NCBI GenBank assembly: GCA_034422835.1
Contig: DAOUJJ010000015.1
Span: 10,721 to 74,720, forward strand
DNA from: VXMO01 sp034422835
GTDB lineage: Bacteria > Chloroflexota > Dehalococcoidia > UBA6926
Reading direction: 5' to 3'
DNA length: 64,000 bases
The notes under the pieces are model-generated. The model did no database searches. It was not told the origin of the DNA and worked only from the letters and a program-made list of their open reading frames with translations. Shown piece by piece: positions 15,778 through 25,173 of this stretch; within the stretch, counting starts at the first letter, position 1, and each line of letters opens with the position of its first letter. A program made the translations under genes and the position numbers.

Positions 15778-16617
15778 TTAGACGCCGCCCGTTAGATTGG
15801 CGCTTCGCGCGCCACCGGGGCGCAGGCTGGTAAAGGCGAACACCACGGCGAACACCATCGCGGATAGCAGCACGACGCTCGCGCCGGAGGACACGTCAAG
15901 GAAGAAGCTGATGTAGACGCCAAAGAACCCGCACAGGGCGCTGATGACAACGGAGAGCATCATCAGCGTTCGGAAATCATCGGTGAGAAGTCGCGCGACG
16001 ACGGGCGGGATGACGATGGCGGCGGCGATGAGAGTGACACCCAGGACCTGCATGGATACGACAATGACGGCTGCGAGAATGAGCGAGAAAGTCGTGTCCA
16101 CCCAAGCGGTCGGCACGCCGTAGAATCGCGCCACGTCCGGGTCGAACGCGGTGAAGAGGAACAGTTTGTAACCCGCCAGGATGATCGCAAAGGCGGCGAT
16201 GGCGACAACGCTGATGGCAATCAGGTCACCCGTCGTGACGCCGAGGATATTGCCGAACAGGGCGGCCTCAAAGCTGCGGGTGAACGATCTCACACGGCTG
16301 ATGAGCGCGACGCCCAGGGCAAAGCTCGCAGTCGTGATGATGCCGATTGCGGCGTCCGAGTGAATGACCGATCGCCGGGCCGTTAGCGTGATGAGCAAGG
16401 CGGAGAGGAATCCCCACAGGCTTGCGCCAAGCAGGAAATTGAACGACATCAGGTAACTGATGACCGCGCCGCCGAACGTGGCATGGGCGAGGCCGTGGCC
16501 GATGTACGCCATGCGGCGCAGAACGACGTAAACGCCCAACAGGCCGCACAGCGCTCCGACGATGGTGGCGGCGGTGATGCCCCGCACAAAGAAATCGAAC
16601 TGGAATGGTTCAAGCAT
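15778..16617 (-). CDS. Zn/Mn ABC transporter permease (ZnuB/MntB family)
   Basis: 279 residues from the ATG at 16617 (MLEPFQFDFFVRG). Eight or so membrane helices are present with the family pattern RRMAYIGHGLAHATFGGAVI and a final segment FAVVFAFTSLRP. The start lies inside the last codons of the ATPase gene (8-nt overlap), showing an operon binding protein-ATPase-permease. The metal could be zinc, manganese or iron; the sequence does not decide. Confidence 0.92.
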   Translation of the reverse strand: MLEPFQFDFFVRGITAATIVGALCGLLGVYVVLRRMAYIGHGLAHATFGGAVISYLMSFNFLLGASLWGFLSALLITLTARRSVIHSDAAIGIITTASFALGVALISRVRSFTRSFEAALFGNILGVTTGDLIAISVVAIAAFAIILAGYKLFLFTAFDPDVARFYGVPTAWVDTTFSLILAAVIVVSMQVLGVTLIAAAIVIPPVVARLLTDDFRTLMMLSVVISALCGFFGVYISFFLDVSSGASVVLLSAMVFAVVFAFTSLRPGGARSANLTGGV

Positions 16618-17494
16618 CGCGCCGCGCCGCTCTCTCTTCGGCAGCCGTTTCATTCGCCGCGGTGTCATCTTTATCACGATCCCGCACGGGCAGGATTTCC
16701 GGGTGGGGACGCTCGGCGACGAGAGGCATTCCCTCGTACTGGATCACGGGCATGGACGCGCCGTAGGTCTGTTGAAGCACCTGTTCGTTGATGACTGAGG
16801 TGGGCGGGCCTTCGGCAATGATGCGGCTGTTCACGCAGATGACCGAGGGCAGATGAACCGCCACCGCGTTGATTTCATGTGTTGTCAGCAGAATGGTTAT
16901 GCCCTGGTGGTTGAGATCATGGAGGAGGTGCATCACCTCATCGCGCGTCTTGATGTCAACGCCGCGTGTCGGCTCATCAAGCAGGAGGAGGTCGGGGCTG
17001 CTGACAAGGGCCCGCGCGAGAAACACCCGCTGTTGCTGCCCGCCGGACAAACTCCGGATCTGCCGCTTTCGGAGATCGGCGATACCGAGACGGTCCAGCA
17101 TATCAAGCGCGACCTGCTTGTCCTTGCGGCGGTGCCATGGGAAGAGGGGATTGTGCATGGCGCGCCCCATGAGCACAACGTCCTCAACGGTGACGGGAAA
17201 GGTCCAGTCGATGGTCTCAAGTTGGGGGACGTAGCCGGCTTTGGGCGAACTCCTGGTGGTGGAGACGCCCCGAATTGCCACGCTGCCACGCAGCAGCCTC
17301 GTTGCGCCGAGGATCGTACGGAGCAGCGTCGTCTTGCCGGAACCGCTCGGGCCCAGGATGCCCACGAAGTCGCCGGCCATAATCGCGAGGTCGATGTCCT
17401 GCAGGACGGGTGTTGCGGAGTAGCCTGCGGAGACATCCGCAAGGCGAACGATGGGCACGGTGGCCTGCCGCTCATGCGGCGTGGGATGAAGCAT
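16610..17494 (-). CDS. Zn/Mn ABC transporter ATPase (ZnuC/MntA family)
   Basis: 294 residues. Walker A is GPSGSGKTT, the signature LSGGQQQR, Walker B LLLLDEPT and the H-loop LLTTHEIN. The C-terminal 50 residues extend beyond the usual domain with a charged tail (DKDDTAANETAAEERAARRD). It sits between the binding-protein gene upstream (40-bp gap) and the overlapping permease gene. Confidence 0.92.
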   Translation of the reverse strand: MLHPTPHERQATVPIVRLADVSAGYSATPVLQDIDLAIMAGDFVGILGPSGSGKTTLLRTILGATRLLRGSVAIRGVSTTRSSPKAGYVPQLETIDWTFPVTVEDVVLMGRAMHNPLFPWHRRKDKQVALDMLDRLGIADLRKRQIRSLSGGQQQRVFLARALVSSPDLLLLDEPTRGVDIKTRDEVMHLLHDLNHQGITILLTTHEINAVAVHLPSVICVNSRIIAEGPPTSVINEQVLQQTYGASMPVIQYEGMPLVAERPHPEILPVRDRDKDDTAANETAAEERAARRDA

Positions 17495-17534
17495 GCCTTA
17501 GATTAACGCCATTCGGGAAATACCGTTGTGGACG

Positions 17535-18548
17535 CTATTGAGGATAGATTGCCTCGGACTCGCCGTCAAAGGTTGGCGAGATGTCAAAGCCCGTCAGCGC
17601 GGACGTGTCGCCGCCAAGTCCCGCGATCATAATCTCCATGTTCGACAACATCAGGCCAAGGTACGAGTGGCGTGAATCGCCGGGCCCGCCCGGCAGGTCA
17701 TCATCCCTGAGACTATCGATGAACGCCGCCCCGCTCTCATCCGAGATTGATTCCAGCACCGAGCTCTCGAAATCGACCGAACCAAAGATGGCGGGCACAT
17801 CCTCGTCCCTTATCAGCGTAATCAGGTCGGCCACTTCTCGCGCTGACGGTTCCGAAAAATCGGCGGGTTGGATTGCCCCGATGATCTCAAAGCCGTAGCG
17901 CTGCGCGAAATAGGGAAATGAGTCGTGATAGGTCAGCAGCTTGCGGTGCTGGGGCGGGATTGTTTGAACGGCGTCGGCGATGCGCCTGTCCAAGTCGTCA
18001 AGGCGCGCCGAGAGTTGGGAGAGATTGGCGTCGTAATAGTCCGTGTTATCCGGGTCGAGTTCCACCAGATTCTCGTGGATGATCTCCGCGAACTTCTTGG
18101 CCAGCAGAGGGTCTGTCCAGAGGTGCGGATTGGGGTGGCCGTCCGACTCCGGGAATGAGAAATCGTAGATCCACTCTTCAGGCGTGATAGTCAGATCGGC
18201 GAGGGTGACGATGACGGCGTCGTCACGGGCGTTCTCTTCGGCAAGGCGGATTGTTGGTTCTTCCAGGAAGAGGCCGTTGGCGAACACGAGGTCTGCCTCA
18301 GTCAAGGTGATGGCGACGGATGGCGCCGGTTCATACGTGTGCGAGTTGACGCCCTCCGGAACAATGCCGGTGAGCCGAATGCGGTCGCCGCCGATGCTCT
18401 CGACAAGGCTTGTAATGGGCGAAACGGTGGCGGCCACGCGCAGCCGATCGTCATCTGCATCACCGTTCGCGCCAGCACAGCCCGCGGCAAGAACGGCAAT
18501 GACAGCCAGGACGGCGATGATGCCCCGGTACTTGCACGGTCTTAGCAC
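17535..18548 (-). CDS. Zn/Mn ABC transporter binding lipoprotein (ZnuA-like)
   Basis: 337 residues. The signal peptide ends in a lipobox (VLAAGC), so the protein is membrane-anchored. Likely metal ligands are His in SHTYEP, His in PNPHLWTDP, His in LTYHDSFPYFAQRYGF and an acidic residue in IFGSVDFESS, all standard for cluster 9 binding proteins. The long His/Asp-rich loop of many zinc-specific members is missing, so manganese is also possible. No metal-responsive regulator gene is adjacent. Confidence 0.92.
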   Translation of the reverse strand: MLRPCKYRGIIAVLAVIAVLAAGCAGANGDADDDRLRVAATVSPITSLVESIGGDRIRLTGIVPEGVNSHTYEPAPSVAITLTEADLVFANGLFLEEPTIRLAEENARDDAVIVTLADLTITPEEWIYDFSFPESDGHPNPHLWTDPLLAKKFAEIIHENLVELDPDNTDYYDANLSQLSARLDDLDRRIADAVQTIPPQHRKLLTYHDSFPYFAQRYGFEIIGAIQPADFSEPSAREVADLITLIRDEDVPAIFGSVDFESSVLESISDESGAAFIDSLRDDDLPGGPGDSRHSYLGLMLSNMEIMIAGLGGDTSALTGFDISPTFDGESEAIYPQ

Positions 18549-18563
18549 GGAGCGAATCGGGGA

Positions 18564-19631
18564 TCAGCGAGCCCGGCGAATCTTGCGCACGGCATCAATG
18601 CGGCCGAGTGCGATGCGCCGCGCCGCCTCATCCGTGGAGATGCTTTCCGCCTTGGAACTCTCATAAACACTGGTCAGCGTGTCGTAGATCTGCCCCGTCT
18701 TGCGGCGAGCCTCCTCCGCGCTGTAGCTGCGTCCAATCTCATGGAACACGTTGATGACGCCGCCGGCGTTGACGATGTAGTCGGGGGCGTAGAGGATGTC
18801 CCGCGCGGCAAGGTCATCCGCGTGGCGCGGCTCAAGGAGCTGGTTGTTCGCTCCGCCGCAGACGGCCTTGCATTGCAGCTGCGGAATCGTCTCGTCGTTC
18901 AGGATTCCGCCAAGCGCGCACGGCACAAAGATTTCGCACTCGTAGTTGAACACCTCATCCGGGCTGATGGGAACGAGGCCAAACTGGTTCTGCGCCCGCT
19001 CCACCCTCTCTTGGTCCAGGTCCGTTCCGTAGATGACGGCGCCCTCGCCCTTGAGATAGGGCAAGAGATAGTTTCCAACCTTTCCCAGTCCCATGAGCAC
19101 CACGCGCATTCCACTGAGATCATCCGAACCCCAGAGGTATTGCGCCGTCGCCAGCAGGCCCTGGTACAGGCCGTATGACGTCATGGGAGACGGGTCGCCG
19201 CTGCCCCCGGATTCAGAGGGGAGGCCGGTGACGTAGCTTGTTTCCCGCGCGACCCACTGCATATCTGCCGTGGTCGTGCCCACGTCCTCCGTGGTGATGT
19301 ACTTCCCGTTGAGGGAGTCCACCTTGGTGCCGAAAGAACGGAGCAGAGCTTCTGTCTTGTCCCGGGCGGCATTGCGCATGATGATCGCCTTGCCGCCGCC
19401 AAGATCAAGCCCAGCGGCGGCGGACTTCAGCGTCATGGCTTCCGACAGCCGCAGCACGTCCATGATTGCGTCCCGCTCCGTGGCGTGCGGCCAAATGCGG
19501 AGGCCGCCCAGCGCGGGGCCGAGCGTGGTGTCATGAATGGCGATCGCGCCGCGGAGGCCGGTTGAAGCGTCCCCGAACACCATCAACTGTTCGTGGCCGT
19601 GCTCCTCCATGTAGCTGACGTAATCGTTCAT
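18564..19631 (-). CDS. Leu/Phe/Val dehydrogenase (Glu/Leu/Phe/Val family)
   Basis: 355 residues. The catalytic domain shows LGGLRIWPHATERDAIMDVL and the substrate lysine in GLDLGGGKAI. The NAD-binding domain has GLGKVGNYLLPYLK, and the late motif ICGGANNQL (here VCGGANNQLLEPRHAD) is typical of leucine-type enzymes. It should oxidatively deaminate a branched or aromatic amino acid to the 2-oxo acid. It lies downstream of no obvious partner, but the Liv importer 3 kb away would supply its substrates (inference). Confidence 0.92.
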   Translation of the reverse strand: MNDYVSYMEEHGHEQLMVFGDASTGLRGAIAIHDTTLGPALGGLRIWPHATERDAIMDVLRLSEAMTLKSAAAGLDLGGGKAIIMRNAARDKTEALLRSFGTKVDSLNGKYITTEDVGTTTADMQWVARETSYVTGLPSESGGSGDPSPMTSYGLYQGLLATAQYLWGSDDLSGMRVVLMGLGKVGNYLLPYLKGEGAVIYGTDLDQERVERAQNQFGLVPISPDEVFNYECEIFVPCALGGILNDETIPQLQCKAVCGGANNQLLEPRHADDLAARDILYAPDYIVNAGGVINVFHEIGRSYSAEEARRKTGQIYDTLTSVYESSKAESISTDEAARRIALGRIDAVRKIRRAR

Positions 19632-19690
19632 TGTCGCCAGCCCTTTCGGGTGTCAATCACCAATCGCTCATAACAGAAACGTGTGGTCAT

Positions 19691-20107
19691 CTATGCCTTT
19701 GTGCCTTCGCTCACGAAATTGACGAAGCTGTCGAGCGAGCCCGCGACGTGCTCCAGGACATCCTTGATGGACTGATCCTCATGCGCGCGAGCGAGAGTGT
19801 CGTCGTCAACGCGCAGCAAGGCTCCGTTAAGCGCTCCGAATGCCTGCGCGCCCTGCTCCAGGATGGCGAGAGCCTCGCTCTGCGAGGGACCGCCGGTGAC
19901 ATCGAGGATCTTGTTGATGTGATTCACATGCTCACGTGTGTGGTTGGCCGCGCCGTACAGAAGGTTGCGTATGGGAGTGGATCGGCCGCCATATCCCGGG
20001 ATCTCCTTGTCGAGGTCCTCATTGCTCAGGTTCGCGGCGGCTTCTGCCAGCGCGGCGTAGCTGGAAGCCAGTCGGTCAATCAGTGCCTGTGTGTCTGTGC
20101 GCGCCAT
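19691..20107 (-). CDS. DinB-like / mycothiol-maleylpyruvate-isomerase-fold protein
   Basis: 138 residues, all-helical. Helix 2 contains PIRNLLYGAANHTREHVNHI, matching the DinB-superfamily pattern in which histidines bind a metal. The protein could be a metal-dependent thiol transferase or a stress protein; members cannot be assigned a reaction from sequence alone. Confidence 0.75.
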   Translation of the reverse strand: MARTDTQALIDRLASSYAALAEAAANLSNEDLDKEIPGYGGRSTPIRNLLYGAANHTREHVNHINKILDVTGGPSQSEALAILEQGAQAFGALNGALLRVDDDTLARAHEDQSIKDVLEHVAGSLDSFVNFVSEGTKA

Positions 20108-20214
20108 TGTGTTTCTCCCCCCAATGGATGTTGTTGCTCTACGGCCATGCTAGTCATACGGCCAAATCAATCGTAGTGAATGCGCCGCGCCGCGTCCATA
20201 CGGCGTCCACGGAG

Positions 20215-20670
20215 TCAGGACGGGCTGTCCTCTTGCGTGCCCTCAACCCTCTTCTGCAAGCTGTCCATCCAGTATTCGGTTATGCGACTGATCATGGGGC
20301 TGAGTCCGGTGACGCCAAGCAGCTGGGGGGCGGGCCCGTCAAAGACCTCTTCAGAAGTCATGATCGTGCCGTCTCGATCCGGCGTGAACGTCCACGTGTG
20401 AATACTGGTGACGCCGAATCGTCTGCCCGTCCACGCGATGCTGTGGGGCAGGTCAACGTTGACAATTGTGACATCGACTCCCAGGGTTGCCGGGCCGAGT
20501 CCCATCGTCATGCGCAGACGCGCTCCGTCCGTCCAGGCCTCGCCTTCCGACCAGCGCGCGCCGCGAAAGGTGGGGATCCAACTGGGCCACCCCTCGACAT
20601 CAGCAAACTGCTCCCACACCTTCTCAGGCGGGGCGGCGATCCGATTGAAATGCTTGATTTCCAGTGCCAT
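20215..20670 (-). CDS. SRPBCC (START-like) family protein
   Basis: 151 residues from the ATG at 20670, which lies 2 bp after the preceding SRPBCC gene. The first strand and helix (FNRIAAPPEKVWEQFADVEG) and the WPSWIPTF segment are typical of polyketide-cyclase/START-like ligand pockets. No catalytic residues can be named. It is the second of two tandem relatives, probably an ancient duplication. Confidence 0.82.
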   Translation of the reverse strand: MALEIKHFNRIAAPPEKVWEQFADVEGWPSWIPTFRGARWSEGEAWTDGARLRMTMGLGPATLGVDVTIVNVDLPHSIAWTGRRFGVTSIHTWTFTPDRDGTIMTSEEVFDGPAPQLLGVTGLSPMISRITEYWMDSLQKRVEGTQEDSPS

Positions 20671-20672
20671 CA

Positions 20673-21137
20673 CTAACGCTCCACACTTACCAACTCGGCT
20701 TGTTTCTTGAGAGACGCGAGCCAATTTCGTGACATAGCTTGAACAATGGGGCGGGGATAGAGGATGCGGACGGGCATGTAGGGGCAGTGAAAGGTCTTTT
20801 CGTCCGTAACGCGCGTTTTGGAACCGCCGGCCTGTTCTTCAAATGTAAATCGCCGTGTTCCGGTGACGGACAACACCTTCGATTCCCACGTCACGGCGTC
20901 CCGACCATACTCCGTGACGGAAACAGTGAACCCAACATGGCGGCGCGCCATGCGCAGGGTCATATGAAATTCGGAGCCGATTGCCCACGGCTCGCCGCTT
21001 ATCCAGGCTGCGTCGCGGCATACGCTGTTCCACTCCGGCCACGACTCGAGATCATCAAAGGCTGCGCGAACGGCCTCCGGCGGAGCGATGATCTCCGTCG
21101 ATTCCCGCAGTACCAGGGTACGCACGGTGGGCAGCAT
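20673..21137 (-). CDS. SRPBCC (START-like) family protein
   Basis: 154 residues. The start ATG at 21137 overlaps the TGA of the glycosylase gene by one base, showing a tight operon. The pattern STEIIAPPEAVRAAFDDLES followed by WPEWNSVCRDA is the same START-like beginning as in the next gene. The ligand is unknown. Confidence 0.82.
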   Translation of the reverse strand: MLPTVRTLVLRESTEIIAPPEAVRAAFDDLESWPEWNSVCRDAAWISGEPWAIGSEFHMTLRMARRHVGFTVSVTEYGRDAVTWESKVLSVTGTRRFTFEEQAGGSKTRVTDEKTFHCPYMPVRILYPRPIVQAMSRNWLASLKKQAELVSVER

Positions 21138-22093
21138 CAATTGGCCTTTATCGCCTCGCTTTGCATCACACGGCCGGAATCCACTAAGGATGCAGTAAGA
21201 AGGTGCAGATAAATCATGCCACCAAATGGCTGCCACGTCTCTAGGATTCGGCTTACACCGTCGTAATTGAGACGATGATCGAGCTCCAGCCATTGCTCCA
21301 GATGCTTGCGAACGCCCACGTCATCGCCCGGAAAGATGCCCAAACGTCCGTCTCCGCGAAGCAGAGTATATTCGGCAGACCAGCGCCCCACGCCGTACAA
21401 CTGCCGCAGCCTGTTAACGGCGTCATTATCCGTCAGGCCAGTGATGATTGACCTTTCAAGCTCGCCCTGTACGGTCAGCGCCGAAAGTTCAACCATAGCG
21501 CGCGCTTTTTGGCGGCTGTAGCCGAGTCCAATGAGGTCCTGCGCTGACAATTGAGCCACGTTTTCAGGCAACGGAAATGATACTGCCTCCCCAAGCCGAG
21601 CGCCGCATGCCTTGGCAAGCCGCCCGAGGATTCGCAGCCCTGCCGTCAAGGTGATCTGCTGACAGGTTATGGCGTTGGTCAGCGCTTCAAATAGCGTGGG
21701 ATAGCGCGGAGGTTTCAGTCCCATGAGCCGGGCTGCAAGGGAGGAAAGCGCGGGATCTGTCGACGCCATGCGGTGAAACTCGGAGAGATCAACGTCTGTC
21801 CCCAAAAGGCTGCGTATAACAGGTTCTGCCGCACCTCGAATAGCTTCGTCTGTGAGGTCTGCGGAATCTGCGCCTACAGAAGCGGCGACATGAAGTACGG
21901 GAGTGTTGATGGGGCCTGTCTGCGAAACCGAAACGTCAACGGGTGTGCCGTCATGGACGAGCAGTCGGCTGTAGGTTGCGGTTCCCGGGTCCCAGCGGTC
22001 CCACGTGTTGTCCTCACGGCGTTTGAGCGCCCATGCGGTCAGATCGAGACGGTAGGGAGGGAGCGGGGCGAGGTCAAACTCGATGCGGCGCAT
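21137..22093 (-). CDS. alkA: DNA-3-methyladenine glycosylase II (AlkA-like)
   Basis: 318 residues from the ATG at 22093 (MRRIEFDLAP). The helix-hairpin-helix motif reads LYGVGRWSAEYTLLRG and the catalytic aspartate lies in IFPGDDVGVRK, matching the HhH-GPD superfamily. It removes alkylated purines from DNA in base excision repair. The N-terminal domain resembles the AlkA beta domain. It heads a run with the two SRPBCC genes. Confidence 0.9.
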   Translation of the reverse strand: MRRIEFDLAPLPPYRLDLTAWALKRREDNTWDRWDPGTATYSRLLVHDGTPVDVSVSQTGPINTPVLHVAASVGADSADLTDEAIRGAAEPVIRSLLGTDVDLSEFHRMASTDPALSSLAARLMGLKPPRYPTLFEALTNAITCQQITLTAGLRILGRLAKACGARLGEAVSFPLPENVAQLSAQDLIGLGYSRQKARAMVELSALTVQGELERSIITGLTDNDAVNRLRQLYGVGRWSAEYTLLRGDGRLGIFPGDDVGVRKHLEQWLELDHRLNYDGVSRILETWQPFGGMIYLHLLTASLVDSGRVMQSEAIKAN

Positions 22094-22133
22094 GAAACCA
22101 TTATGGCGTTCATGCACTGCGGCTCGCCGGGGT

Positions 22134-22571
22134 TTATTGCCAGAGGGTAAGGATGAGCGCGATGACAATCAGCGAGACGGAATTCTCAACCGCGTTGATG
22201 ATGTAGAGCTTGAACGGACGCCCCTCAAAGATGTACGCGGTGGCCATCGGCGCGATGACGAGGCCCACGGCGGCCAGCCCTCCAATCACCAGTCCGCCGA
22301 TAAAAGTGTCTGCGCCGGTGAGTTGTACCAGGATGGCGATGGTGGTGACGCTGAGGAGGGCGCCAATGATTGCAACGGCGAAAGCTCTTACATGCCCTCC
22401 GCGCGCGTTGATCTCTTCAGCCGTGGTTCCAAGCGCATCCATCCATGCGTTTCCGACTGCGAACGGCATGTAATACAACATCCCGAAAGCCATCGCAAAA
22501 ACGGTCGCTGCCACGACTGCCAGCCAGTTGATGGCTCCAAAGTCGATGCTTAGGCTTCCTGCTTCGATCAT
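22134..22571 (-). CDS. DUF1761 family membrane protein
   Basis: 145 residues with four hydrophobic segments. The start region (INWLAVVAATVFAMAFGMLYY) contains the GxxxY pattern common in DUF1761. The function of the family is unknown. It sits alone between alkA and the herA-selB run. Confidence 0.82.
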   Translation of the reverse strand: MIEAGSLSIDFGAINWLAVVAATVFAMAFGMLYYMPFAVGNAWMDALGTTAEEINARGGHVRAFAVAIIGALLSVTTIAILVQLTGADTFIGGLVIGGLAAVGLVIAPMATAYIFEGRPFKLYIINAVENSVSLIVIALILTLWQ

Positions 22572-22607
22572 TTCTCAACTCCCAACAACTATCCTTCTTC
22601 CTACATC

Positions 22608-24242
22608 CTAATTGAATAACTCATCACGTTCCTGGGCGAAAGCGGCGGACGATTCGATGGCGTCCGTGACGGAGAACGCCGTATATGACTCCGTTGATCC
22701 GTATTCGCGTGTTTGGACAACAACCGGCATCGGCAGCGCGTCGCCCATCAACAGTGCCTGCTGGCGACTCTCCAAGCGGGCGAGAACGTTGCGCAGCTTG
22801 GCGCGTTCGGACACGCCAGCCAGGATCGCCTCGATGTCGCGCTCGCTGTCCAATAGGCAGACGAGTTTTGTGCCGATCTGCGAAAGCACCTCGTCATGGA
22901 TGCTGCTTGGCCGCTGATCAACGACAAGGAGCGTGACGCCGTGCTTGCGGTCCTCGCGCGCTATCGTCCCGAAGATCGCCTGGCTTGCCACACTGCGGCT
23001 CAGGAACTTGTGGGACTCTTCGATGGCGATGACGAGGGGCGCGGGCTCGTCGCCTGCCTCTCCCATGGCCCGCTCTGAGCGGTTGACGTACTGCTCATGG
23101 ATCCGGCGCGTCAGGAGATTGGCGGCAAGCATGTAGGCGAGCTCATGCCGGCCATACTGTCCAAATTCCAGCACGACGGACATTCCTTTCTGTAGATAGT
23201 CGACGATGCTCCGCACCGAGCCGCTGCCGGAGTCCTCCGTGATGAAACCGAACCGTTCGAATGCGCGGAGACGTCGTTGCAGCGCCTGCATCGTGCCCTC
23301 GTGCTCGCCGATTTCATTGCGGAGTTCAGTCATAGCGTCGCCGTCCAACCCTAGGAACTCCGTGAACCATCTGTTGCCGTACTTGCGGTGGAGGCGGTAG
23401 GGCAGCTGCCGCCCCGCATCCGTCAACCCCAATGCCTCAGAGAGAGCCTCAATATCTTCCGGCTCGATCTCATCGTGGCCGATGCGTATCTCACCGTCCG
23501 TGGGGACGCCGCGGCGGTCGGATGCCGACTTGTCCAGTGTGAGAACGACGATACGGCTGCCAAAGAGCTGCTTGAGTCCCTTGACCTGCCGTCCGCGCTC
23601 GCGGTCCATACCCGCCCAGCCGTATTCGTTATGCATGTCAAAGACGAGAACCCCAGCCTCTCTCGACTTCACGAGCCCCGCAAGGAGCTGCCTCACAAGG
23701 AATGTCTTGCCCGTGCCGGATTTGCCAAAGACTCCGACGGAGCGCTCCGCCACTTTCTTGAGATCGAGAACGATATCGATGTTCTCCATGGCAAGGGGCT
23801 GCCCGATGCCAAGATGAGATTCGTCCTCCTCGCCGAAGACGCTGCGGATGTCTTCCATGTTTGCGTCAACGACGCGGGAAAAGTGGCGGGGAACTGTTCG
23901 TACGGGCCGCGATTCGCCGGTTGCGGGGTCGATGATGAGGGTGGGGAGCACGTCGACGATGCCGTAGTAGGCAGTGCCCTCAAGCACGTCCGAAACGAAT
24001 GGGTCGTCAAGGTCAGGCACGATCGTTTCAACCGACCTGTCAATGGACTCCAGCCTGACGTCAGTAATCATGCCGAATGAGCGGTTGGACTGCCCCTCGA
24101 TGGACACATACGCGCCAACGGCGATGTCCTCAACTGACCGTGAACGCGAGAGCCTGACCTCCACGCCGCGACTGAGGGAGCCGCCAATGACGACTCCAAC
24201 CTCGCGCTCAACCGGGTTTTCAATGTGGCCGTTGGATGTCAT
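22608..24242 (-). CDS. herA: HerA-like DNA translocase/helicase ATPase
   Basis: 544 residues. An N-terminal HAS-barrel-like region (VGVVIGGSLSRGVEVRLSRS) precedes the ATPase core. Walker A is GKSGTGKT, a first acidic segment reads GVLVFDMHNEYG, the catalytic Walker B region is VIAIEESHKFL and a late arginine motif is IAREDRKHG. HerA hexamers work with the NurA nuclease in DNA end resection in archaea and some bacteria, and a nurA-like gene lies three genes upstream. The start overlaps the lysR stop by 4 nt. Confidence 0.9.
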   Translation of the reverse strand: MTSNGHIENPVEREVGVVIGGSLSRGVEVRLSRSRSVEDIAVGAYVSIEGQSNRSFGMITDVRLESIDRSVETIVPDLDDPFVSDVLEGTAYYGIVDVLPTLIIDPATGESRPVRTVPRHFSRVVDANMEDIRSVFGEEDESHLGIGQPLAMENIDIVLDLKKVAERSVGVFGKSGTGKTFLVRQLLAGLVKSREAGVLVFDMHNEYGWAGMDRERGRQVKGLKQLFGSRIVVLTLDKSASDRRGVPTDGEIRIGHDEIEPEDIEALSEALGLTDAGRQLPYRLHRKYGNRWFTEFLGLDGDAMTELRNEIGEHEGTMQALQRRLRAFERFGFITEDSGSGSVRSIVDYLQKGMSVVLEFGQYGRHELAYMLAANLLTRRIHEQYVNRSERAMGEAGDEPAPLVIAIEESHKFLSRSVASQAIFGTIAREDRKHGVTLLVVDQRPSSIHDEVLSQIGTKLVCLLDSERDIEAILAGVSERAKLRNVLARLESRQQALLMGDALPMPVVVQTREYGSTESYTAFSVTDAIESSAAFAQERDELFN

Positions 24243-25171
24243 GGCGTTTCAACCCCGCCGGAGATGTGCGCGTCGGCGTTGGCGAGCCATCCCCGGGCAT
24301 ACTCAGTGAACTCTTCGAGCAGACGCGTTGTGATGTGGTCTTGCTGGTACACCATGAACAGGTCTCGCTCCAACGTGACGCCGTCCAGCGCCACGGCAGC
24401 GATTGTTCCGGCCTTCTCGCCGTGCCGCGCGGCGAGGGCGGAGACGAATGACACGCCCAGGCCGGCCTCCACGCCGTTGATGACGGCCTGAGTGGACCCC
24501 AGGGTCACTGTGGGCATCCACTGGTGCGCGTCAATGCCAGAGTCGGCGAGGATGCGTTGGATCGAGGCCATCGTGCCGGAACCCGCCTCGCGGGCGATGA
24601 GCCGCTGGCCTGCCAGTTCATCGATGCCGACCGTGGTTCTGTTGGCAAATGGGTGGTTGGCGGGCACGACGAGGACGAGTGTGTCCTTGTAGATCGGCTT
24701 TTGGACCAGGGTTGAACGGCGGGAGGGGGCGCCGGTAAAGCCCACGTCGCACGCGCCGCTCTCCAACTCACTGATCACCGCTTCGGTGTCGCTCACGCTG
24801 AGGGTTGCGGTGACGTTGGGATGCAGGGCGGTGAAATCGGCCAGGAGGCCAGGGAGCAGGAACTCACCGGGGATCGTGCTTGCGGCGAGGCGCAGCGTGC
24901 CGGTGAGGTCGTGGGCGAGGCGGGCGATGTCCTCGCGCATCTCCGTGTCAGCGGCGGCGATGCTCTCTGCGTGGCGAAGAAATGCCTCGCCGTGCGGGGT
25001 GAGGCGCGCTCGGGGCCCGCCCCGATCCAGCAGGCGCGCGCCGAGTTCACGTTCGAGTCGCTGGACGTGGAGGCTGACGGCCGGCTGGCTGATGTTGAGG
25101 GCGGCGGCGGCTTCTGAAAAGCTGCCGTGTTTGATGATCTCCAGCACGGTGCGGATGTGCGTGATGTCCAT
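24239..25171 (-). CDS. LysR-type transcriptional regulator
   Basis: 310 residues. The N-terminal winged helix-turn-helix reads GSFSEAAAALNISQPAVSLH, followed by the linker helix and an effector-binding domain (residues 90-290) of the CysB/CbbR type. It is packed between the HAS-barrel gene (2-bp gap) and herA (4-nt overlap). LysR genes usually sit divergent to their targets, so this internal position is unusual. Confidence 0.93.
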   Translation of the reverse strand: MDITHIRTVLEIIKHGSFSEAAAALNISQPAVSLHVQRLERELGARLLDRGGPRARLTPHGEAFLRHAESIAAADTEMREDIARLAHDLTGTLRLAASTIPGEFLLPGLLADFTALHPNVTATLSVSDTEAVISELESGACDVGFTGAPSRRSTLVQKPIYKDTLVLVVPANHPFANRTTVGIDELAGQRLIAREAGSGTMASIQRILADSGIDAHQWMPTVTLGSTQAVINGVEAGLGVSFVSALAARHGEKAGTIAAVALDGVTLERDLFMVYQQDHITTRLLEEFTEYARGWLANADAHISGGVETP

Positions 25172-25173
25172 AT